From positions 1-36,958 of the forward strand of contig URIX01000009.1 of the NCBI GenBank assembly GCA_900547975.1: DNA of 36,958 bases. The letters are read 5' to 3'. A model generated the notes under the pieces. It searched no databases and had not been told where the DNA came from. It worked only from the letters and a program-made list of their open reading frames with translations. The DNA is from an uncultured Eubacteriales bacterium. GTDB lineage: Bacteria > Bacillota > Clostridia > Christensenellales > CAG-917. The number at the start of each line of letters is the position of its first letter. Within the stretch, counting starts at the first letter, position 1. Shown piece after piece: positions 30,953-36,958 of this stretch. The position numbers and the translations under genes were made by a program.

Positions 30953-33250
30953 ATGAACAAAAAGTTATTGAAAGTCACGCTATTGACGCTCGTTGCCATA
31001 CTGCTGTCGACAAGTTTGGTTGCTTGCGGACTTTTCAATTCTCAAAAAGAGATAAAAACCGCCGACGTAGTTGCGGTGAGCGGTCTTGAAAAGGGAAAAA
31101 CCGAGGGCGAGTATATCGTATATCTCGGCGATACTATGCGACTTGGCGTGGATTGGCACAACAAGCGCATATCTTCGGCAGAGGTGGAGTGGCACGAGAT
31201 AGTGAACGGCAAAGACTCGATTGTCGAAGGCACTGACGGCAAGACTTATTCTCGCGGTTTTTCAAAATCGGATTTGAACAAAAAATTCGAATATTATGTC
31301 GTTGTCAATCAGTCCGTCGAGTCGGCAAAAATCACGGTTACGGTGAAATACACCCTTAAAAATCCGACGCTAAGCGCAAATCTTCCTATGACGGACGGCG
31401 TGGTTCAGCAAAACCTTATCGACGGCGCGCAAAACGTGGCGATAACGGCGAGGTGGAATGCCGATTTAATCCCCGACGACAAGACTATATCGGTTGCTTG
31501 GTACGTTGACGGCGCAAAGCAAGCGGAAACGAGCGCGACGTTCACGTTCGACGTTTCGGGCGTTACGGACGAGTGCAAAATCAATGTGAAAGTCGTTTTG
31601 TCGGACGGCGAGCAGACGTCGAGTGCGGAAATAACGCTTGCGTTTGTCAAGAAATTCGCGCTCGTCGAGGAATTGACAATAAAAGCCGATTCCACGTTCT
31701 CGAAAGTCGGACAGAATACGTACTATTTCAAGGCGACCGCCGATGAAAACAAGATTAAGTCTTTTTCGACTTCGCTTTCGCCGTGGAACGCAAACGGAAA
31801 CGCGGCTTGCGAGTGGACTATGGCAAACTCGTCGGGTACGAACGTTGTGGAAAAGAACAAGCGCAGTGCGGATATATCCCTCTCATACGGCAAAAACGTG
31901 ATTAAAGCGACTATGCAAAACGTCGAAAGCAGACAAATCATCGTCTATGCGCTCGACTACGAGTTCGACGATTTGCCCAAAGATATAAAGGACAATATCG
32001 AAAACTCGTTCTTCTGGCTCGGCAACTATTACGACAGTTATATCTCCACGCAAGCAGACCTCAATGCGTTTATGGGCTACGCTATATCCTTGCATCAAAA
32101 GGATAAGGCGAACACGGTTTATATCGAAAAGAACGACTGGTGCAACCTCGACAAGTTTACCGAAAAGTGTTCGACGGCGGTTGACGAGGGCGTCGACGAG
32201 TCGGGCAATTTCCGCTATCAAGTGAGCATAAGAGGCTCGATAGGCTCTGTGACGTTCACCGACGAAACCGTGTTCGGTATTCCGCAAGGCGCGTACGAGC
32301 CGAAAGCGAAAAGCGAGCAGATTGTGGGGTATTTGAGATATTCCGAGCAATCCGCGACTCGGACCAAATTGCCCATAGACGAGAAAACCGAAAGCGCGAA
32401 AGTGTCAAATTCAAACGAACTCTACCGCGCCGTATCTTGCGGACAAAAGCCGATTTTTGCGGACGATAACAGCGGAATCGCACTCAAAAAACTCTACGAC
32501 GAAGCGCGCGACGTCCTCACGACGTACGTTTCGGACGATATGTCCGACTATGAAAAAGTCGCCGTCATTTACGACTGGATAGTAAACGTCGTGGATTACG
32601 ACTATGCCGCCTCACAACTTCAAGGCGACGATACGAGCAAATATAACGCGTTCTATCTCGAAGGCGTGTTCAACGACCATCGCGCCGTTTGCGACGGCAA
32701 ATCCAAAGCATTCGCTCTGCTTTGCGGAATGGAAAATATAAAAGCCGTACGCGTAGTGGGCTATGCAGACAAAAATCTGAAAGACCGTGATCTGTCATCG
32801 AAAAAGGTATTGGCAAGCATCGGGCATGCGTGGAACAAAGTGCTCATCGACGCAGACGACGACGGAGTGAAGGAATGGTACGTAATTGATACGACTTGGG
32901 GCGACGTTGCGGTTAAAAACGAGGGCGCAAGCGGCGGCGTATACGAATATCTCAACTATGCCTACTTCCTCAAAACCGACGAGGATATAAAGGATACGCA
33001 TATCGCAAAAACCTTCAATCCGATTGCAAACACCGACGTAAACGTCTACAAAAAGACGGTGATAAAGGTGGGAAGCGTGAGTTTCGATTTGTACGTTGAA
33101 TCGGTTGTCGAATTAGAAAAAATTGTCGCATACAGCAAGGCAAACGGCGGAATACCCTTGTCCGTCTACGTCGTATCGGGCGTCAAGGGGTTCGGCTACA
33201 GCATAGTGTCCATTGACGATAATCAGGCTATAATATTTGCAAGAACCTAA
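30953..33250 (+). CDS. Lipoprotein with a transglutaminase-like protease domain
   Basis: This 765-residue surface protein has a lipoprotein signal (lipobox TSLVAC). About 330 residues of Ig-like beta-sandwich repeats follow (for example AISVAWYVDGAKQAETSATF-like strands). The C-terminal domain is transglutaminase-like with an apparent triad: Cys580 (RAVCDGKSKAF), His625 (SIGHAWNK) and Asp646 (VIDTTWGD). Bacterial members of this fold are mostly cysteine peptidases or amidases rather than cross-linkers. GAGG precedes ATG 30953. Cell-wall or extracellular protein processing is plausible; the substrate is unknown. Confidence 0.85.
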   Translation: MNKKLLKVTLLTLVAILLSTSLVACGLFNSQKEIKTADVVAVSGLEKGKTEGEYIVYLGDTMRLGVDWHNKRISSAEVEWHEIVNGKDSIVEGTDGKTYSRGFSKSDLNKKFEYYVVVNQSVESAKITVTVKYTLKNPTLSANLPMTDGVVQQNLIDGAQNVAITARWNADLIPDDKTISVAWYVDGAKQAETSATFTFDVSGVTDECKINVKVVLSDGEQTSSAEITLAFVKKFALVEELTIKADSTFSKVGQNTYYFKATADENKIKSFSTSLSPWNANGNAACEWTMANSSGTNVVEKNKRSADISLSYGKNVIKATMQNVESRQIIVYALDYEFDDLPKDIKDNIENSFFWLGNYYDSYISTQADLNAFMGYAISLHQKDKANTVYIEKNDWCNLDKFTEKCSTAVDEGVDESGNFRYQVSIRGSIGSVTFTDETVFGIPQGAYEPKAKSEQIVGYLRYSEQSATRTKLPIDEKTESAKVSNSNELYRAVSCGQKPIFADDNSGIALKKLYDEARDVLTTYVSDDMSDYEKVAVIYDWIVNVVDYDYAASQLQGDDTSKYNAFYLEGVFNDHRAVCDGKSKAFALLCGMENIKAVRVVGYADKNLKDRDLSSKKVLASIGHAWNKVLIDADDDGVKEWYVIDTTWGDVAVKNEGASGGVYEYLNYAYFLKTDEDIKDTHIAKTFNPIANTDVNVYKKTVIKVGSVSFDLYVESVVELEKIVAYSKANGGIPLSVYVVSGVKGFGYSIVSIDDNQAIIFART

Positions 33251-33283
33251 AAACAGTGTAAAACGTCTCAAAAAACGCATCAA

Positions 33284-33311
33284 AAAACCGCCTCGTTTGA
33301 GGCGGTTTTCT
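33284..33311. terminator. Terminator after the transglutaminase-like gene
   Basis: AACCGCCTC-GTTT-GAGGCGGTT (33286-33307) has an A-run on the left and T-run on the right. Confidence 0.92.
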
Positions 33312-33326
33312 TGAATATTCCGCAAC

Positions 33327-33427
33327 TGCGGCAACGCCGCAATATCACTGCCCGAACGGGCAATATCACAGTGCCGCAGGCACGATTTCTCGCACGCTTT
33401 GCGTGCATATAACTGCACGCAGGTGCA
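33327..33427. repeat. Small-hairpin array E, copy 2
   Basis: Five perfect small hairpins: TGCGGC-AAC-GCCGCA, TGCCC-GAAC-GGGCA, GTGCC-GCA-GGCAC, GCACGC-TTT-GCGTGC and TGCAC-GCAG-GTGCA. Spacers are ATATCAC, ATATCAC, a variant GATTTCTC and ATATAAC. The array ends next to the stop codon of the gene at 33434. Confidence 0.88.
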
Positions 33428-33433
33428 ATGTGC

Positions 33434-33850
33434 TCACAAGTACGCCCTCAACGCCTTTATGTTTTTGTCGTAAACTTTCATAAGGTCTTTGGCAAGGTCG
33501 GGAACGTCAACGCCGTCGCGATTGAGTTCGTTGATGCACTTTTGCACGCTTTCGATGCCCATATTGTAGCCGTCGATAAGCATACTCGCAAGGTGCGAAC
33601 ACGAACTGTTTATGCCGGCGTTCATCTTCACGCCCGCTTTGAGCATCATTCGTTGCACTGGGTTGGTTTGCGCGTCTTCGAGTTCCTTTTCGCTCAACTC
33701 GGATTTTGCTTTCTGATAAAATTCTTCCATCGTTTCTTTTTGCGAAAGCACGAGGTTTTTCATTTTTTCGCAGTCGATATAACCGATGATGTTGTCGACG
33801 GATTGCGCGCCCATAGCGGTGTTGCGCACGATTTCTCTATAAATTTTCAT
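33434..33850 (-). CDS. Conserved-looking helical protein of unknown function
   Basis: This 138-residue protein is predicted to be almost entirely helical, with no signal peptide or membrane segment. It contains METMEE-like charged helices (LVLSQKETMEEFYQKAKSEL) and a small Gly/Ser/Cys-containing middle (KMNAGINSSCSHLASMLIDG). A ribosome-binding site (AAGGAGAA) precedes the start. It lies 38 bases downstream of spoIIR on the same strand, so it may be co-transcribed in the forespore. I do not recognise the family. Confidence 0.65.
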   Translation of the reverse strand: MKIYREIVRNTAMGAQSVDNIIGYIDCEKMKNLVLSQKETMEEFYQKAKSELSEKELEDAQTNPVQRMMLKAGVKMNAGINSSCSHLASMLIDGYNMGIESVQKCINELNRDGVDVPDLAKDLMKVYDKNIKALRAYL

Positions 33851-33888
33851 AAGGTTCTCCTTCTATATTCGATGTTTTGCGGCTCCGA

Positions 33889-34440
33889 TTATTTGTTTGA
33901 AAACAGTTTGTCGAGCCATTCTTTCACCCACGAATTGTACACGATTTTTTCGCCGCCTTCGCTTTCGGGGACGAAGCACAGAGGCGGAAAAGCCACGCAC
34001 CACCAGTTGTCGCCCACGCCCTCGCCGAGATAGATTATAAGCGCGTCGTAGTTGCCCTCGGGGAAGTCGTAGCCGTCGTATTTTCTGTCGGGGAAATACT
34101 CGTTTTTGAACGCAATCGAGGCTTTATATTCGAAATCGTTGTCGTAAAGCGTTTGATTTGCGATTTTGACGAGATTTGTCTTTTCTCTTTCGAGCGTATT
34201 GCGGGCTTCGTTTTTGCTCTTGCAACCGTCGAGTTTCGAGGTGAGATATTCGGTCACTTCGTCGCGCACTTTGAGTTTTACGGCTTGGTCGGTTTCGCTG
34301 TTCGAATTTGCTCTTATATGTATGCGGATGCATTGCTCTGCAATCTCTTGCTGGCTCGGTGCGTCGTCGCAGGCAAAGAGCAAAAGCGCGCACGAGAGCA
34401 AAACCAAAACGATAAAAAAGGATACGACTGCTTTTTTCAT
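33889..34440 (-). CDS. spoIIR: Stage II sporulation protein R
   Basis: This 183-residue exported signalling protein is made in the forespore and triggers processing of pro-SigE in the mother cell. It has an N-terminal membrane/signal segment that ends in LLLFAC, which might also be a lipobox. The SpoIIR core follows: IRIHIRANSNSETDQAVKLK, then EGNYDALIIYLGEG and NWWCVAFPPLCF. There is no Shine-Dalgarno. A good SigF-type promoter ends six bases before the ATG, so the message may be leaderless. Confidence 0.93.
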   Translation of the reverse strand: MKKAVVSFFIVLVLLSCALLLFACDDAPSQQEIAEQCIRIHIRANSNSETDQAVKLKVRDEVTEYLTSKLDGCKSKNEARNTLEREKTNLVKIANQTLYDNDFEYKASIAFKNEYFPDRKYDGYDFPEGNYDALIIYLGEGVGDNWWCVAFPPLCFVPESEGGEKIVYNSWVKEWLDKLFSNK

Positions 34441-34445
34441 AGCGA

Positions 34446-34475
34446 GAGTATTGCCCCTCTTTGCGCGTTTTATAC
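34446..34475 (-). promoter_or_regulatory. SigF-type promoter of spoIIR
   Basis: On the minus strand, GTATA (34471-34475), a 15-bp spacer and GGCAATACTC (34446-34455) match the SigF consensus GYWTA-N15-GGNNANHNTR except at the last base. The ATG starts at 34440. Confidence 0.7.
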
Positions 34476-34477
34476 TT

Positions 34478-34506
34478 GCATAAAAATCGCAAGTCGAGAA
34501 AAACTA
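34478..34506 (+). promoter_or_regulatory. Possible SigG-type promoter of sleB
   Basis: GCATA (34478-34482), a 17-bp spacer and AAAACTA (34500-34506) match five of seven bases of a CATWHTA-like -10. The -35 lies two bases from the oppositely directed SigF -35 of spoIIR. Confidence 0.4.
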
Positions 34507-34524
34507 TCCCAAAAGAGGTGAAAT

Positions 34525-35223
34525 ATGAATCGTAAATTAGACGCCCGAAAGTGTTTGATTTTTGCCCTCGTTTTGTCGCTCTCGATTGTGACGATACTCT
34601 CGTTTGCCGTCGTGCAAACGCCGAGCGTTGCAGAGTCGGCGACCTTGAAGCAAGGCTCGCGAGGGGATTTGGTCAAAAACGTTCAGCAAAAACTCATACG
34701 CTGGGGCTATCTCAAAGGCACGGCGGACGGCATATTCGGCGCAAAGACGAAAGCCGCCGTCATTGCGTTCCAAAAGAAAAACGGACTTACCGCCGACGGC
34801 GTTATAGGCACGCGCACGGCGCAGGCACTCGGCATAAGTCTTTCGAGTTCGACGTCTACGTCGTCAACGACGTCCTCGACCGACCTCAATTTGCTTGCGA
34901 GAGTGGTGTACGGCGAGGCGAGGGGCGAACCGTATACAGGCCAGGTTGCCGTTGCGGCGGTCGTGCTCAATAGGGTGCGTTCGTCGTCTTTCCCCAACAG
35001 CGTGGCGGGAGTCGTATATCAGTCGGGCGCATTCGATTGCGTGAGCGACGGACAGATTAACCTTACGCCAAATCAATCCGCATACAAAGCCGCAAAGGAC
35101 GCGCTCAACGGTTGGGACCCGACGTACGGGTGCTTGTTCTATTACAATCCGCGCACCGCTACGAGCAAATGGATGCTCTCGCGCACGGTTAAACTCTCGA
35201 TAGGCAACCACGCATTTTGTTAA
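34525..35223 (+). CDS. sleB: Spore cortex-lytic enzyme SleB
   Basis: This 232-residue exported lytic transglycosylase degrades muramic-delta-lactam cortex peptidoglycan at germination. It has a signal peptide, a PG_binding_1 domain (GSRGDLVKNVQQKLIRWGYL; DGIFGAKTKAAVIAFQK), a Ser/Thr linker and a SleB/hydrolase_2 domain (LLARVVYGEARGEPYTGQ, Glu131 as the likely catalytic residue). AGAGGTG precedes ATG 34525. It is 11 bases from ypeB, its usual partner. Confidence 0.94.
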   Translation: MNRKLDARKCLIFALVLSLSIVTILSFAVVQTPSVAESATLKQGSRGDLVKNVQQKLIRWGYLKGTADGIFGAKTKAAVIAFQKKNGLTADGVIGTRTAQALGISLSSSTSTSSTTSSTDLNLLARVVYGEARGEPYTGQVAVAAVVLNRVRSSSFPNSVAGVVYQSGAFDCVSDGQINLTPNQSAYKAAKDALNGWDPTYGCLFYYNPRTATSKWMLSRTVKLSIGNHAFC

Positions 35224-35234
35224 GGAGGAAGAAT

Positions 35235-36629
35235 ATGAAAAACAAGGATAAAAGACAAGAAACCAAACAAGTCGAAAAAAAGAAAAAGCCGACTTCCAAA
35301 GTCGTGAAAACAGCCGTTTTCGGCACGGTGCTCGGATTGTTTTCCTGCGCTATCGTGGGGCTTTCCGTCGCGCTGTATTACGCCCAAACCAGCGTAAATA
35401 CGCACGAAGCGTACCAACGCCAAATGGACGCCGTATATCAACGCGCGTACTTCGATTTGCTTGACGGCGCAAGCGATTTGGGCATAAATCTGCGCAAAAT
35501 CAGCGTGTCCAACTCAAAGAGTATGCAACAGTCCCTCCTTTACGAGGTGTACAACGCGGCGGAACTTGCAAGCAGCAATCTCGCAACCTTTAAGTCCAAC
35601 GACGACGGCGTACTCAAAGCGCAAAAGTTCGTCAACCAACTCGGCGACTATTCGCATACGCTCGCAATGGGACTTGCAAACGGCAAAGAATTGAGCGGCG
35701 AGGACAGACAACGCCTTTTCAAAATGGGCGAAATTGCCGACGTCTATCAAAAGTCGCTTGAAAGCGTGCAAAAGAATCTCGACGACGCCAATCTCGAACT
35801 TACCGACGAGGGCGCGCTCGACGTGTTCGTGCAATCCTTTTCTTCATTTTCCGAGCCGAGTTTCGAGTATCCCGAAATGATTTACGACGGACCGTTTTCG
35901 TCCGCTTTGGAAAATAGGGAAACGAAAGGTCTTGTCGGTGACGAAATAACCAAAGAGCAGGGCGCGGCAATCGTGAAAGAAAAACTTGCGACTCTCAATC
36001 CCGCCGACGTTGAATTTGCAGGCGAAGCGGACGGCGACATAAAGACGTTCGATTACACCGTCAAAGTAAACGGCGAATCCGCATACGTTCAAATCGCGCG
36101 AAAGGGCGGTATGCTCATATCCTTTAACGCAAGAGCGGATTTGCAAAGCGCGGCTATTGTCGAGGCGAGCGAAACTTGTCAGCAACGCGCTCTCGAATTT
36201 GCCAAGGCGGCGGGATTCGACGATATGGCGGTCGTTTGGTCGTCCTCGTCCGACGGCGAATGCGTCATAAACCTTGCGCCTATGCAAAACGGAGTCGTCC
36301 TTTATCCCGACCTTGTCAAAGTCAAAGTCCGCGAGTCCGACAACACCGTCATCGGCTTCGATTCCACGCACTACGCTTTCAACCATTGCACGCGCAATCT
36401 CGACCAACCCACCATTTCTCTCGAAGCGGCAACCAAAGTCGTGTCCTTGCCGTCCGTCCGTGACGGCAGACTCACACTAATCCCCCTTCGCGAAACGTCC
36501 GAAGTTCTCGCCTACGAGTTCGAGTGTCACCATAACGGCACCTATTATATATATGTTGACGCGCGCACGGGCGAGGAGGTGAATATTTTGTATGTTATTG
36601 AGGACTCTCTCGGTCAGCGCACCGCCTAA
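35235..36629 (+). CDS. ypeB: Germination protein YpeB
   Basis: This 464-residue membrane-anchored spore protein is needed for stability and localisation of SleB. It has a Lys-rich N-terminus, one transmembrane helix (VFGTVLGLFSCAIVGLSVAL), a helical middle region and C-terminal PepSY-like domains (for example ITKEQGAAIVKEKLATLNPA; ISLEAATKVVSL). A strong AAGGAGGA precedes ATG 35235. Its stop codon TAA begins hairpin element A copy 2. Confidence 0.93.
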   Translation: MKNKDKRQETKQVEKKKKPTSKVVKTAVFGTVLGLFSCAIVGLSVALYYAQTSVNTHEAYQRQMDAVYQRAYFDLLDGASDLGINLRKISVSNSKSMQQSLLYEVYNAAELASSNLATFKSNDDGVLKAQKFVNQLGDYSHTLAMGLANGKELSGEDRQRLFKMGEIADVYQKSLESVQKNLDDANLELTDEGALDVFVQSFSSFSEPSFEYPEMIYDGPFSSALENRETKGLVGDEITKEQGAAIVKEKLATLNPADVEFAGEADGDIKTFDYTVKVNGESAYVQIARKGGMLISFNARADLQSAAIVEASETCQQRALEFAKAAGFDDMAVVWSSSSDGECVINLAPMQNGVVLYPDLVKVKVRESDNTVIGFDSTHYAFNHCTRNLDQPTISLEAATKVVSLPSVRDGRLTLIPLRETSEVLAYEFECHHNGTYYIYVDARTGEEVNILYVIEDSLGQRTA

Positions 36630-36753
36630 AATGCGCTATTGAGCGAATAACTGTGTCAACGCCCTTTTGCTCACCCGTCACGTACGATTTAGTACGCTGG
36701 GCGGGTTCGCAAAAGAGCGTTTCCTTGTTCTTCATCTCAATATCGCATTTTAC
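36627..36753. repeat. Long-hairpin element A, copy 2 (after ypeB)
   Basis: This 127-bp inverted repeat has outer arms TAAAATGCG (36627-36635, containing the ypeB stop) and CGCATTTTA (36745-36753). Blocks shared with copy 1 are CTATTGAGCGAATAAC, GTCAACGCCC and CTTGTTCTTCATCTCAA. The inner arm is CTTTTGC / GCAAAAG where copy 1 has CCTCTG / CAGAGG. Confidence 0.88.
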
Positions 36754-36774
36754 CAAACCGTGCTATTTGGCGTG

Positions 36775-36958
36775 AGTGACAAACGGTCGCTGTGGCAATG
36801 GCAACAGACAAGTTTGTCTATTGCCAAGAGCCACGCTTGTTTGTCACTCTACTAACCGCGCAAGCCCTCTTTGCTCTCAAAATAAGACGGGCGAGAAATC
36901 AAACCGCAATTCCGCGCGAGTGCTTGCTTGGTGAGGGCGTGCTATGCACGCAAGCGGT
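36775..36958. repeat. Dispersed repeat B, copy 2 (runs off the window)
   Basis: Outer arms GAGTGACAAAC / GTTTGTCACTC (36775-36785, 36840-36850) and inner hairpin GGCAACAGACAA / TTGTCTATTGCC (36801-36826) are present. CTACTAACCGCGCA, CAAAATAAGACGGGC and TGCTTGGTGAGGGCGTGCT follow as in copy 1. The 329 bases after ypeB contain no gene. Confidence 0.8.

Overview
The window comes from an anaerobic, endospore-forming Bacillota, most likely an uncultivated gut-type Clostridia. Sporulation and germination genes are spread through it (spo0A, sigH, spoIIR, sleB-ypeB). Clear SigA-type promoters are common, and there are several lipobox proteins. No rRNA, phage, transposase or CRISPR array is visible. 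The lineage is inferred from gene content; no database search was possible.

Layout. 1-4786: a tightly coupled cassette of two HypB nickel GTPases, a 954-residue iron-sulfur/FAD/NADPH oxidoreductase, and HypA, with no hydrogenase structural gene in view. 4983-11597: a divergent TetR regulator and an Opp/Dpp/Nik-type ABC importer (two ATPases, lipoprotein, two permeases) followed by a TPR protein. 11674-12958: tRNA-Ala and tRNA-Ile, each with a second copy of its own 3' end downstream, then a gene remnant and a repeat-rich stretch. 12959-18439: spo0A, an acidic zinc-ribbon protein, and an XRE regulator divergent from a BspA-type leucine-rich-repeat lipoprotein, with two copies of an operator between them. 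18636-23126: proS, a ComEC-type metallo-beta-lactamase-fold protein, a repeat island, and the rpsF-ssb-rpsR operon. 23473-28840: two lipoproteins, a frameshifted secreted-protein remnant, and a GH2 beta-mannosidase. 28994-30791: mrnC-rlmB-sigH, a Bacillota-conserved order. 30953-36629: a transglutaminase-like lipoprotein, an unknown helical protein, and spoIIR divergent from sleB-ypeB.

How the genes work together. The Hyp proteins and the importer could form a metal supply and insertion route, but nickel as the imported substrate is an inference from proximity only. Spo0A and SigH act at sporulation entry, SpoIIR in forespore-to-mother-cell signalling, and SleB/YpeB in cortex lysis at germination.

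The least explained material is non-coding. Three long hairpins of one family start exactly at the stop codons of hypA, proS and ypeB; their arms differ between copies but stay complementary within each copy. Arrays of small perfect hairpins are spaced by an ATWWCAC-like heptamer. Other dispersed repeats have covarying stems. The 3' ends of both tRNA genes are duplicated beyond short hairpin-rich inserts. Separately, four genes have promoters placed so that transcription should begin at or next to the AUG, which suggests a leaderless mRNA class.
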